From: Fusarium oxysporum f. sp. lycopersici 4287
Taxonomy: Eukaryota; Ascomycota; Sordariomycetes; Hypocreales; Nectriaceae
Direction: 5' to 3'
Length of the DNA: 64,000 nucleotides
NCBI RefSeq assembly: GCF_000149955.1
Contig: NC_030995.1
Location: forward strand, 2,249,453 to 2,313,452
Shown: piece after piece, positions 32,333 through 44,174 of the stretch
Position numbering within the stretch: the first letter of the stretch is position 1
How the letters are laid out: each line of letters opens with the position of its first letter
The notes under the pieces: generated by a model
Told to the model about the DNA's origin: nothing
Database searches by the model: none
Seen by the model: only the letters and a program-made list of their open reading frames with translations
Program-made: the position numbers and the translations under genes

Positions 32333-35320
32333 TGTATTTTATGAGTCTTGATGCAAAGATGAGAAGAAAGTGTGAAGGACTGAAGAGCCAAGAAAAAAGA
32401 AAAGCCCAAGGGTAGATTAAATAACTTGGCAATTGAGATGCGGGTAAGACCTGGGGCGGATGAGTTTGGATAGGATCATCGCTCATCCCCGGTTCATCCC
32501 CATCCTCTGAGCTTGAGGAGCCGGTCTAAGCTTGGATGGAGGGAGGACGATGGTGGGCGGGCGTTTAAGCGTATCCACCACATGCACCTTGGGATATCTG
32601 ACCACCAGAATTCGGAGATGGACTTGGGAATTGTGGAAACGTTAAGGTTATTGTCTCGGAATGAACCAGGGGTTCTTCTTTATTCTCTTGTCTGGGGTTA
32701 CACTGAATGCTCCGATGTTGAACACGGGAGTTGACAGGGTAACTTTCCATTCCAACGGGTGATTCCATCCTTCACTGTATCTCTGAATTACCACTGACAC
32801 CAACATTGAATAACAACTGTCACTGTCTGACAATCTCTGGTATGAGAGCAGTATCAAACGACAACGATCTCAACTCACCTCCTCTTTTCCCCATGGAGAT
32901 CCCTCATAAAAATTGGAGAAGCTGTCTCCGCTACAACGAATCATCTGGACGTCTCCACGCGCTAGCAAAAAGCCGCTGAACACCTTGAAATTTGGGGTCT
33001 GGGGATTGCTTGCGGGTTAAAGGCGATACGTACCGATTTATTCGGCTGCCTAAACGTCATCGGATAAGCGGCACATATGACGTAGTGGAGACACTTGCCA
33101 AGGCATCCATATTCTTTCCCTTCCAAGTGGAGATATCCTCCAGGCATCCAAATAAAAATACAGTAGCGCTGCCCATAGCTCAATTTGCAGCCATTTTGAA
33201 CATTTTATGGTCTGAGAATGACTTTAGTAAAATTGTTGAGAAATATCCCTCAAGTCTAGAAGCTCGTTGTTGAAAAGTTTGATCTATTTGCCGTTGTAAA
33301 ACTTGCTCTTGGTTATGTGCAGTGTAACACCACCGAGACATGCGCTAAACTGTAATGGTTAAATGTTCAGTGAGGATGAGGCCATCGACGCTCGTTTTTG
33401 CCGTTTTGAGAGACTGGTGCGACGGTGGAATAAGGGTGCCTAAACGGAACGATCGGACTTGTTTGGGTCTTGGTTTGTGCAAGTTCTTCGCGACCGATCT
33501 CGGTGAGAGCGTTGGTGAGATGGCGGGGTTTTAGACTGATCCCATTGTTTGTTGAAATGCGGAGATGGAATGAACAACGCCTGATGATCTTGATCAACAC
33601 ATTTCAATTAACTAGTGCTGAATAACGGGCGTTGATCATGTCTGTCATCGGACTCTCTCGGTGTTTGGTCACTTCATTGGACAAACGCTCACTCCATCGT
33701 TGCTCCATGATCATCATCCCCAGATTGTTGCTGATCTATGACCCCCAGATTATCAACACGATACCCTCAGACATTCGCGATCTTCACCAGGATAGCAATA
33801 CCACATATACTACTGTGATACTCGATCTTGCATTGTTTCATGCCAAAAGATCAGGCAGCTGAGTTGTATCGGACCTTTTGCACCGTAACCTTAAACTTAA
33901 GCTTACGGGTATAAAGTGGCTGCACCACCAGCCGCACTCTTCTATGTGATATTCACCCAACGCTTTTGCAGTAACTTGTTAGAGAAATAATTGAGGGCAT
34001 CGTCAAAAAAACAATGTCACCGGGAATACTGCAAGCTTTACGCCCGCCCTTTCATCGTTGCTTGAGCTGTCACGCATGCTTGGCAGAACCCCACTACGTC
34101 ATAGCCTCGCAATTATTCCCGCTTACATCCTTGTGAGCAAAATCCAGATTTGAGATGAGGGGAACCTGGGGTAATCGCGTGAGCACTAGACATTATTGAA
34201 CTATGAGTGTGAAGTACAGATTCTAGCTGCGAGATATTTATCTATCTGGCCTTAATTCCCTTCAAAGAGAGGGCATTCTACAGCGGATCAGAAAAACTCG
34301 TCAACAGGGTAGGTAACCGAAAAACCGCCTTAGATAATAAGCACAGAGGATAGAGGAGACATTTTGTGACTGGAAAGGCAGATTGAGATGTAAATTTCAA
34401 CTGTCTTGCTTCCATAGAATTTAGTAATTCACTTATCTTTGTCGACCTGAGGCCTGATACTGTTAAGGTATTGGTTCTTGAGCTCTTTTGGATGATTGGC
34501 ATCTACCGTGCGCAACTTTTACAACAGCACTGAATTCTAGATCCAAGGGTGGGTGAAGGAGGTGTACATCCCATCATACGCGTCGGCAAGTACGAATCAG
34601 AAAATTCGTCTCTTAATATATACACAGGGATGAAATTTCCTCCAAATTAAACATTAATCTGTGAACCATTACCTAAACCTCGGAAGCATCACATAACGCA
34701 AGATATACTGGGCCTGAGAGAACCTAATAGTTATCGCACATGTTGACTGTTATTCTCAAGGATGAAATGGATAGTGTTATTTGCTGAAATGTCTTGGAAT
34801 ATCATAATACTAACGTAATGCGTTTATCAACAAAGCCACCAGCATCGAACGCACGATAGGAACAAGGTGATCGCGAGTCCAGATTCCATTGGGTATTGTC
34901 CTTTTAGTTCACAACCAATCATTATGTCGAGTGCTGACTGTATCAGGCCTCAAATGAATATTCTGTTAGGTGAGTGGAGAACATAAACGTTTCTTAACGT
35001 TAATACTGCTTATAGAGCATGAGTATGAACTGAAGCTAGGGCTCATGCGGAAGGAACTTTACTATCTTCATACAAATGAGATTACACTAGTCAAGATCAA
35101 GTCGTGCATTTTATGGAAATGAAGCAGTAGGATTGCTTACTCAGATGCTCAGATATCGGAAACTTATGTGATTCTGCAAGGTCGTAAGCGGATACATCGC
35201 GGAAACATTGGACATGGCTGTATATCAGAAACTTTACTGCCTATGGTGTATGTCCATGCATCTCTTGAACATAGAAATATATTCATTCCAGAACCCATTA
35301 CTACTGCCATCAGTCACATC
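32333..35320. other. Long intergenic region, no gene seen
   Basis: About 3 kb covering the sugar transporter promoter and the methyltransferase upstream region. Small frames (for example 33632-33862 and 34278-34502) have no recognisable domain. CTGGGGTAA occurs at 34166-34174. No RNA gene or repeat found. Confidence 0.45.
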
Positions 35321-36178
35321 ATGAATGCCCCAGAGTCCGACCGAACCTTCTCGCCCAAGCAGGCCTTGAAGCCTACACCAGAACTCTATAGTGAAATCGT
35401 CGGTGATGGCATGGAACGACTCGCTGCTGCTTCTCTATCCTGTATTGGGTCATTCGATGATTCCGAAGTCATCTTTCACGATGTTGGTTGCGGCCTCGGA
35501 GCCGGTACCGAAGCTATCACGAGTGTGAAACAAGACAATATTGTCATCAAAGGCACCGACATTAACGACGATGTTTTGGAAATATACCGACAGAACATAG
35601 CTAAAAGCCAGTGGCCTGCCGAGGCTCTGAAAATGGACGCGTCGAACCTTGAATTCCCTGACGAGACGTTCACTCACTGTATTGGCAATGCGATGTTGTT
35701 TGTTCTCCCAAATGACGGCGTCGATGCGATCAAGGAGATGCACCGAACCTTGAAGCAAGGCGGCACTGCCATTCTCAACTCATGGGCCCATACGCCAACT
35801 ATTCCTGCGATTCATGCAGCAGCCAAGAAGACTCGACCGGCTGGTACGCCTCTGCCACGAGAAGGGCTGGATAAATGGGAAGACAAAGAATTCTTGCGGG
35901 ATGTCATCATCAAAGGAGGGTTTGAACCGGAGAAAGTGAATTTCATCCAGAAGGATGTTCATGTTACTATTGGAGATCTCAAACGTTTTGCGACTATGAT
36001 ATGGAGCTTTATTGGGGGTACTTCCAAGGCGGGATGGCTTGAGTCGGATGAGGAGAACTGGGATATAGCAGTTAATGCAGTCGTGGAGGCGCTGACTCAG
36101 ACGGAAGGGTATAAGAAGCTTGAGGATGGCAAGAACAAGATCATGTTCCAGGCTCATGTTGCCGTTGCTACCAAGTAG
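35321..36178 (+). CDS. Class I SAM-dependent methyltransferase
   Basis: Soluble methyltransferase, 285 aa from the ATG at 35321. The open frame reaches upstream to 35168, but that part is not protein-like. SAM-binding motif I is IFHDVGCGLGAGTE near residues 50-63. A GTDINDDVLE acidic motif follows near 83-92, LKMDASNLEFPDETF near 107-121, and LKQGGTAILNSW near 145-156, the usual order for the Methyltransf_11/25 group. Single exon. The C-terminal 100 residues are helical and may form the substrate lid. Substrate unknown. No biosynthetic core gene lies beside it, so a secondary-metabolite role is not supported by context. Confidence 0.85.
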   Translation: MNAPESDRTFSPKQALKPTPELYSEIVGDGMERLAAASLSCIGSFDDSEVIFHDVGCGLGAGTEAITSVKQDNIVIKGTDINDDVLEIYRQNIAKSQWPAEALKMDASNLEFPDETFTHCIGNAMLFVLPNDGVDAIKEMHRTLKQGGTAILNSWAHTPTIPAIHAAAKKTRPAGTPLPREGLDKWEDKEFLRDVIIKGGFEPEKVNFIQKDVHVTIGDLKRFATMIWSFIGGTSKAGWLESDEENWDIAVNAVVEALTQTEGYKKLEDGKNKIMFQAHVAVATK

Positions 36179-36306
36179 ATCATACAGAGCCGAGGTTTCA
36201 CTGCCGGATAAATTTCTGACCAGGCAAGAAATAACAGCAATTAGTCACATCATTCAGTTGCATGAAAAGACACTTTTTTAGTGGCCTATATCTCAATAAT
36301 CGTTAC

Positions 36307-36704
36307 CTAATTCTCCCTATTCGCAAAAGCGCCCGTATCCCTTCTGATCTCCTCCTTGCCTTGTGTACCTCCCCGACCACCAGGCTTCCCAGTTACAGAC
36401 TGAGGAATGTCATGGCCTGTCGCACTGATTCCCTCACCAACACCAGACTCTCGGCCCTCAGAAGCTGAAAGGACAGCGTTGTCTGCTGCGCCAGCCAGAT
36501 CGGATGAGCCAAGACCGCCTGCGGCCTCACCATCGCGTTGATGGGGGTTGGGCACGGAACTGATCGTGTTTTGATTGCCGGCATCGCCAGGAACTGAATT
36601 ATATGTCAATATTGGGAGTGTATTCGGTTTGAAGGGAGGAACTGACTGGATGTGCCATCCTTGGCCATGTCGAAGAGATCTCCGCCTTGCTTGGGATCAG
36701 ACAT
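36307..36704 (-). CDS. Small hydrophilic glycine-rich protein
   Basis: Exons 36704-36647 and 36593-36307 join as A|TT to 114 aa; the intron has donor GTCAGT and acceptor AATTCAG. The product is strongly hydrophilic and rich in Gly, Ala, Ser, Asp and Glu (GEAAGGLGSSDLAGAADNAV, TGKPGGRGGTQGKEE). It has no Cys, no signal peptide and no membrane segment, so it is probably disordered. This resembles small fungal stress or conidiation-associated hydrophilins, but no family motif is clear and function is not assigned. Both ends and the intron are inferred by hand. Confidence 0.6.
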
Positions 36705-37046
36705 GTTATGATTGGTGCTTGGTACTTGGAGTTTTGTAGGAATTGGTAAGTAGAATGAAATAAGAAGAGAGCTTGGAAACTAAGGACGAGAAATAATATT
36801 TATGGTAGTGATGATATCAGGGTCCTTTCATGATGTCATGACCTCACTCTGAACACATTCATCAATCTCATCGTAGTGACGTCAAACATCTTCATCACTG
36901 ACGCATCGATATTATGGAGTCGGCTTGGATAATTGTTCAAAGACCCAAATTGACTATGAGATTGAATGAATTGCTAGCTAAAAGGCCCTCGAGTACCGAA
37001 ATTTCCATTGTCCTGTCGCCCATATGAACCCGGTTCTGAGCCTTGA
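36705..37046. other. Intergenic, no gene seen
   Basis: About 340 bp holding the promoter of the small hydrophilic protein and the 3' side of the broken acyltransferase-like gene. Nothing else recognised. Confidence 0.4.
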
Positions 37047-38163
37047 TTAAGGAGCGGACCGAGCAAGGAGCTTCTCAAGCTCATATTTCCAAAGATCAGA
37101 CATGATGTAGCTATCTTGCCCAGTAGTCTCATTGCTTGCAGGAAGAGTAACTGCTCTACCGTATCCGGGCGTCATGTCGTTAGTGACACCATCCTCCAAG
37201 AATCCGAGTTCGATTGGGTTCAGCAAGTCATCGGCAACATTGACAGCAGTCAAGGGAACCCTGATGTTCTTGAGACCGGCTTTGGGATTGTACGTCTTTG
37301 ATGCGTTCCACGCATAAAGTTGATCATTGGCATCAAACTCTTCAAGGCGAGGAATGATGTGCTCGTCGACGTAGTTATCGACGGCCTCACGGGCTGGGAA
37401 TGCTCGCTGCCAGTAGGAAGGCGACGAAAGCAGAAAAAGCTGAATCATGAGTGCACCGCCAAAGCCAGCAGCTGGCTGCTTCTCATAATTGCCACCTTTC
37501 CATGCTGGATCAATGGTAATAAACTCAGTGATAAACTTTCGAAACAGCTGATTATGGCCAGCTATCTCAACTTGGAAGGAAGCAATAGGCATCAAGGCAT
37601 CCGAAAAGCCTGGATATTCTCCCGCCCATCATCCAAGTGTGCATACCGCCCATCGAAACACCAAGCGTCAGACGGGTCCGGGTAAACTTGAAGTGCTCAG
37701 TCAAGAGCACATGGTCGGCACGGATCATGTCAGGATACTGATACTTCGAGAATGAAGCCTGGAGACCAGTGTTGCTGGGCTTACTTGAGTTTCCATGGTC
37801 GATGGCATCGTGCATGATGGTGAAGTACTCATTGGCGTCGAGAGGCTGGCCTCGGTTGAAGAGAGCGCCTGCGAACTCTTCGACGATGAACTGAGCGCTG
37901 GAACCTGTAGTGCCATGTAGGAGAACAACTGCGTTGTTGGATCCATCGGGCTTGACCTTTAGCTCTCCAAGAGTCTGATAGCTGATGATGAGGGAGTCGA
38001 TAATCTCGCCAGAGTCGATAGTGAAGTCTTCGATATTGAAATTCCGCTTGTTGGCTTTGGCCGTAATGTCTTGGCGCATATGAGGTGTGAGAATATCCCC
38101 ATAGCGAGAATTGTCTTCGTGTAGGGTTTCATGCTTGTGGCGATAGTGGTGGTGGTCAGGCAA
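37047..38163 (-). pseudogene. Homoserine O-acetyltransferase-like alpha/beta hydrolase, frameshifted
   Basis: Two frames of one alpha/beta-hydrolase gene. The 5' part (from about 38163) has FTIDSGEIIDSLIISYQTLG, VVLLHGTTG, AIDHGNSSKPS and the nucleophile elbow LGVSMGGM. It then runs out of frame at the C-run 37621-37627. The neighbouring frame resumes at once with GEYPGFSDALMPIASFQVE and continues to 37047, so one extra base is the simplest cause. An intron does not fit, because no GT lies there and the homology is continuous. No ATG opens the 5' end (38163 is a TTG; the first in-frame ATG is near 38079). The C-terminal segment reads ETTGQDSYIMSDLW, where relatives usually have a catalytic His (GH). 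Probably a decayed gene; an assembly error for the frameshift alone cannot be excluded. Confidence 0.7.
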
Positions 38164-38220
38164 GTTGTAAGGATACGGCTTCCTGTTGTTGGAATCGGAA
38201 GTTTTGATGGTGCTAGATTG

Positions 38221-39436
38221 AGATGAGGGTGAGGAATAAACTTTCTATTGAGACGACGCGATGTATCTTATATAGTCGAGACATGCGGGCCCTCGTGTTG
38301 TAAATTCATATTGGCAGTCATTCTGTGCATGATAATGATGGGCGCCCAAACATGAGCGAGATGCGAAGCATGAGACGGGTATAGAAATTAAACAGGCTTA
38401 CCTGAATAATTAGGAATGAGAATATAACGAAAGTATATCATATGAAGAGATTCGCAGATGACCGAACCCGAATACAACATCTGACCTTGTACATGTCATA
38501 TAAAATTGGGCCTCCGCACTCATTAGTAAGTAAAGCGAATTAATTAATGTATGCCAAGTCCCTAGGAGTGGAAATCGAAAACGAATTCCGTAGGTAAACA
38601 TCATGGCCGAGCAACATGACGTTGTGAAGTCATCTGATGTAAGCATTGGAAGATCAGCCGCTACTGCGACTCCGAGTAGAATTCGGCCTTCATGCCAATC
38701 GCCTGCTCTATATAGAATATGACTTTGGATGTCGTGGCCTATTTCTCACTTGTCGTTTGAAAGGGTGCTATGTGTCACCCTTGCTGATGCATCATTGTTG
38801 GAAGTTGACTTAGCAGATTATCCTTGGATCCAAATTCACTATCAGGTTGAATGTCTTTCTGGATTCAGCGGCATTAAGCAGCGCAATTTGCCTTGCCCTG
38901 CCGTGTTCAGACTTGGCATACGTATAAGGTTACTGCACTTATAATGTATTATTTTAATAAAAGAATATATAATGTTAAATTAAGTAAATTAATCTTAAAA
39001 AACATAATTAGGGTAAAATAGGTAGTATTGATTATGTCTGTAAATTTTACTTGCGTGCTTCGGTAAGAATACATTAAGATTAAGTTTTCGGCTCGCTTGA
39101 TTTCCGTGGCTGACTGTATTTCACATTACGATGGCGTGCTCATGCACGTCAAGTTGTTATCCGGAGGCGTCAGCCTGATTATTGCTACCAGTTCGGTCCA
39201 TGCCATAAAGTAGCAATGGTTCTTTTGTCGTTTTAGACTAGATCTTTCGCCTATTGGCCATCTAACTGAAGAAAGCGTATCAATTCCCGATATCATAAGA
39301 ATCACGATAAACAACAATAAGTCATAGTTTTGCGATCATACAAATAGCACTCCTTATATCATGTCCACCTCAACGTTTTGGACAATTCCGCAAATATACA
39401 GGCAAACTACAACAACCACAGCATGGCCCTAGTTCT
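38221..39436. other. AT-rich intergenic region
   Basis: About 1.2 kb. 38940-39015 is extremely AT-rich. No gene, RNA or repeat recognised; the small frames have no family resemblance. Confidence 0.45.
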
Positions 39437-41799
39437 CTAGTTGTATTTTGCATTCACAGAACCAAAAGATTCCCCATCAATCTCAATCGAGAACTTCATA
39501 ACTGCGGACTTCAACGAGACCACTAGATCGTAGTCGAGCTGCCAGCTAAGTTGACGAGTCAGTATTCTCGAGTAAATATTGCGTCAAGACGAGCACTCAC
39601 TATGTCAGTCCTTTTTTATCTAATAGCACCTCAAGTCAATGATGTGTCTCGCAAGAGGATACGTTCGTCACTCACCGATCTTCTTCGCAAATTTCGACTT
39701 CGGTACAGTTGACATATCGGACTTCAAGATACAGTTGCTGCCGAATTTACCACTACTCAAAGGGTGACGAGGTGCTGTTCTAGTTTATGATCAGGAAGTT
39801 GAGCATTTTTAAGTTGGACAGCAAGTAACACTAACTTTTCTTCGCACTCGAAGAGTGTGTTCTGTAAGATGAGCCATGAGGGGTCGTCTATACTGTTTAA
39901 GTATCTGTTAAATGGAAACTTAATTGTCTGGTCCCGGACAAGATTGTCGCCGATGTTGATATACCATGTCATCTGATCTTGTTAGTTCCGATATAAAGCC
40001 GCGGTAGTGAAACTTCTTACACGGGCTGATTTTGTGAAACCGTCACGCCACAACTCAGTTGGCTGGCCAGCATCAAGAACAGGGTCATGGGGAAACCATG
40101 CTTTGACTCCGTAATGGCGTGCTGCGGAGGTACTCGTCACGATTGCCTCACCTGACAACCTGGAAAGGGCTGCTCCTCTTTCGTAATAAAGACGTTAGCA
40201 ATTATGATACCTCAATACCGACCATGACCTACTTTGCGATAGCAGCCCAAGCATCGGGTGGCTGCAGAATTTCTATGTTAGGTTGTTCTTTTCGCACCCT
40301 CTCTATCAAGTACTGATTACTTCCAAACCCGCCGACCAGGAAGATGCCCTAAATTGGTCAGCGAATGTCAAGGCATAGTTAGCGCGCTGATGCGAACCTT
40401 TATGATATCATCGGTTTGTTTCAATTGTATCCTCAGAACCTGATCACTGATGAGTCTATTAATATCAGTGACAAGGGGGTCAAAGATATTTTTTAGCTCG
40501 ACTCTGGCACGCGAAGCACTCATTAGATCTGGGGTCTGAACAATGGGATGCATGAATCTCATACCCAGTTAATCTCCAGGTACTTGCTTCGAGACCATAA
40601 TCCAAATCATCTTTCAGCTTGGCGGTTGGGAAGTTAACAAAGTACTCTTCCTCGGCTCCTCCTCGAAAAGACCTCTTGATCTCTCGATCGAACTGCTTGC
40701 TGGCTAGATGGAAGGCTCTGCTTGTCTTCAGCTTCGACCATTGCTCTGCGCCGACTAATGTCTCGACCTCTTTGGAAAAGCGTTCGTTGAGTACCAAAGA
40801 CCCGGCCATACCACCTAGATCCCTTCTCAGTATGCCGCCAAAGGATGAAAAGCTCAATAAGTTACTATGCTTACCCGTACCAGGAACGATTTCTTTTACC
40901 TCGAGTCTGGGAAGCGCTGCCTCGACTTGGTATGAGATCAGGTCCACGGTGCCTCCACCGGCATCACAAACTACAAAGCAGTCATTTCGGTTTAGTCTGC
41001 GGTCCATCTTCTTGGCAGTCCATAAGGCAGCAGCTTCGGGCTCCTTTATCAGGTGAACAGGGCCAAGCCCTGCCATCTCAGCCGCCTAGATGACCAAAAC
41101 TGTGAGCCAAATTGTTACATTCTGGATATTTGCAAAGGACAGCCATACCTTCAGTGTAGCATCTTTTGCAGCATCAGACCATACGGCTGGGACTAAAGGT
41201 GTTGTTAGAACTGGGATGTTTGCTTGCGGCGTGTTTCTCCTACCTGATAAAACATACTCTTTATGGCAGAGAGCCACATAGTCTTTGGAGAACTTATTGG
41301 AGATCTCAGAGATGGCGTGGCTATAAATGGCGCCGATAAAGTCTGCAGCGACCTCGACTGGCGTCTTCGGTAGTGCTTCGATGGCCCTCTTGGCATCTCT
41401 TTTGGGAATATACATAGGAATCTCTTGCTTCACATCTAGTAGAAGTTTGACTCCAACTATACCGTCACTCTGGTTGTTCAGTGCTGCGCCCCAAGTAAAT
41501 AAATTGGGGTTTCCCTTATCGTATTTGATCAGGGTTGGAATCTTAGGTGCATCAGGGCTCTCCGCCCCTTAAATCCGACATTCGTCAGTCAACTATATAT
41601 AGTGAGAGGTTTATCATGACTTACCTGGCCAGTTCTTGATCGAAACGGGGGTGCAATCACGCTGGTTTGTGAAACAATATGCGATGCCAGAATACGTTGT
41701 CCCGAAGTCCAGAGCAATAATGAGTTTGTCTTCTGACGGACTGGTCGTTGGGGTCATTTTTGACAAACGATCCGCTATATCGTTGAGATCAATTGGCAT
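39437..41799 (-). CDS. Hsp70-superfamily (HSPA12-like) protein
   Basis: Cytosolic actin-fold ATPase related to HSPA12, a non-canonical Hsp70 group expanded in fungi. Twelve exons join in frame to 585 aa: 41799-41625, 41567-41244, 41192-41149, 41085-40875, 40814-40584, 40528-40398, 40348-40233, 40177-40021, 39972-39836, 39779-39676, 39619-39601 and 39545-39437. ALDFGTTYSGIAY is the phosphate-1 loop, CDAGGGTVDLISY is phosphate-2, and GIFLVGGFGSNQYL is the adenosine motif. PAVWSDAAKDATLKAA and IKEPEAAALW are also typical. The canonical substrate-binding domain is not obvious. Exon 11 is only 19 nt. It is divergent from the coiled-coil gene at 42372, with 572 bp between them. Confidence 0.88.
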
Positions 41800-42371
41800 G
41801 GCCAGTGAAAGTCAGAGTGTGAAGCAAGAACAAGGTATGGAAAAGATTACACAGGCAACGGGAAACAGGAAAGAAGTCGATTGCGCGTCTGAGAGCCGAA
41901 GAAACACTTCCCCGTCTAATTTAATTCAACAGAGTACAGTATCAGCCCTGCATGGGCTTTTAGTGCAGTGACCGCGAATGTCGTCTTAGCACCGTCTATT
42001 AGGAAGGCGGGGAACTAATTATAGAAACGCTCATAGACTTATGCATGTTGGTTGACCAACATCACCAACAGTCACAATCAAATTCCTGTCTGGACCATTA
42101 GGGATCCTGCTATTGCCGCTGTCCTTTCTGGATTTGCTTCAAAGGATCCGCAGGCGTTTCGGCATTGAACCTCGGCTACTTCAATCGGAAAGAAAGACAA
42201 TTTTGGGTACTGGAAAGATTTTATGCGCCGGTAGCCAAATGCAAAGGTGCTGCCTTTCCTGAAACACTCCTCCGCTCATTCATTTCTCATTTTCTTTTCG
42301 AACCTTACCTCATTTTACTTGCTATCCAAATGCTCAAAGGATCAACCGATCTGTTCCTCCCCAATTCCGCT
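41800..42371. promoter_or_regulatory. Shared divergent promoter of the Hsp70-like and coiled-coil genes
   Basis: A 572-bp gap between two head-to-head start codons. No TATA box or known operator stands out. The short frame 41636-41971 is a shadow of exon 1. Confidence 0.4.
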
Positions 42372-43654
42372 ATGCCAACTAGAAAAAGTCAGAGGAAGAA
42401 TACTTCCCGAGGGGAAAACATTTCCGAGTCGAGTAATACGCAAAACGGGTCGTCATTCGCAAGAGAGACCCAAATCGAATGTAATCGTTTAGCCGAGCAA
42501 ATTGCGCGATTACCAGCTATAGTTTGGGAACGCTTGTCACAGCCTGAAGTGAGTTTATTGGGCAGGAAATCGTGTTCCATTAGCGGTCAGCGCTGACCGT
42601 GCAATTCCATTTCAGGAAATCTTATCTGATGGACGCAGTCATCCTCATGCGAAGTCTGATTACACCGCTGAACTACAACACGCCGATTTCGAGATCCAGC
42701 GCAAAGAAGCGACCATCCAACAGCTGACTGCTGAGTTGGGTTCCTATAAACATGAGGTACAGAAACTACGTGCCAAGGAGCAAAGCTTGCGTGATTTTAT
42801 GCACGAGAGCGACTCCTACCCGGGAGTTAGTGAGCACGAAGTAGTTTCTGCCTTTGTTGGACTCCGCCAGAAAGTCCAGAAGTTAGTATCTAGCCGGATG
42901 TATCGAATGGAAGGGAACCAGCTATGCACTAAGAACAAAACTTTCACCTTGTCGAAGGACTTATCTAGCTTGTGGAAAAAGGCCACGCAAGCAAACCGGA
43001 AACTCATACTAAGATCACTTGTGTATCAGCGCTTGGCCGAGGAGGTCCTTGCCTATGAGTTCTTCGGCATAATGGAGCCAAAGTTGAAAGAAAGTGTAGC
43101 GTCTTCCAAAACCGAGGATATAGTCGCTGGTCTCAGTCAATTTGAACGCTTTCTAGTCAAGAACGAGGGTAGGTCACTATACCCATGGTGAGAGTAGCCG
43201 CTAACAGCTTTCAGTTTCTAACGACGTTGTGACAAATTGGCGGTTGTCCACACTGAAAAGCCTCGAAGCGATCGGAATGGCAAAAGGTCCATTTGGTAAA
43301 CCGCTCGCGGGACAAATGTACGACTCTTTTGCACCATTCATTGTTGATGAAGCGACCGGAGCAGACAAAAGGAGGTTACTAGAAGGCTTTATGGAAATCT
43401 GTGATGAGGCATATGTTCTTCGACTACTTATGCGAAAGTCCAAGAATAACTATCAATGTCAAAGTGCTATGGTCGGGATCCCAGCGGAGGACAACGATCA
43501 TTGGGTAGATGTCTTCGGGGAATTGGAAGGCACACAAAGTGGGAGAAACACCATTGTTCTTACACTTTTTGGATCCTTGGTTGCTCATACTGGAAACTCT
43601 AGGAATGACGTAAGAATTTTAGAGAAGGCACAAGCTATTGTGACGAGAAATTAG
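42372..43654 (+). CDS. Coiled-coil protein of unknown function
   Basis: Exons 42372-42548, 42616-43168 and 43215-43654 join in frame to 389 aa. The N-terminal 60 residues are basic and polar (MPTRKSQRKNTSRGEN). A coiled coil lies at about 80-125 (IQRKEATIQQLTAELGSY, HEVQKLRAKEQSLRDFM). A mostly helical domain follows (EHEVVSAFVGLRQKVQKLV, YQRLAEEVLAYEFFGIMEP, FMEICDEAYVLRLLMRKSKN). I recognise no catalytic motif, signal peptide or membrane segment. The head-to-head arrangement with the Hsp70-like gene is the only hint of a partner. The short third-intron-like readings on the minus strand are shadows. Confidence 0.7.
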
Positions 43655-44174
43655 ACGCACTGATCCCTGGAGGATACTTTCACTGGTAGTATTATGCCTA
43701 AATTGGACTAGACAGCCAATTTCATATCCCTCAAATAGAGGATAAAGCACCAGATGCCTCTTCAAGATATCAATAATGATAATAACTAATGATTGATGGC
43801 TTACAGGTCTGAATCCTTCACGAGCTTGTGTTGTGACGGAATGAGTATGGAGGAGGCGATGGCCCTATGTTAGTTGAGCTTAAGTTAGGTATATAAAGAC
43901 AGATCATACCATTCACAGCCGCGGTTAAGTATCTGACTCGGTAGTTAGATCGACGATAGAAGTGATAGGCTGTGTCCAGAAAACTGTGTAAGGTATTGCA
44001 GGGCTGGCCCACTATCCCGACTATATGCTGACACCCAAAATGACTCACTTCTCAACATGACTCATCACAGGATATCCTATAAACCACAACCTTTGTGAGA
44101 ATTGTGTCTTCCACTTGCTTAGACGATCATTGAATTCGTGAATTGAAAATTTTGCTCGTTGCACAACTGCCAAG
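43655..44174. other. Intergenic, no gene seen
   Basis: About 520 bp ahead of the TatD gene. One small minus-strand frame (43818-44048) has no family resemblance. Confidence 0.4.
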
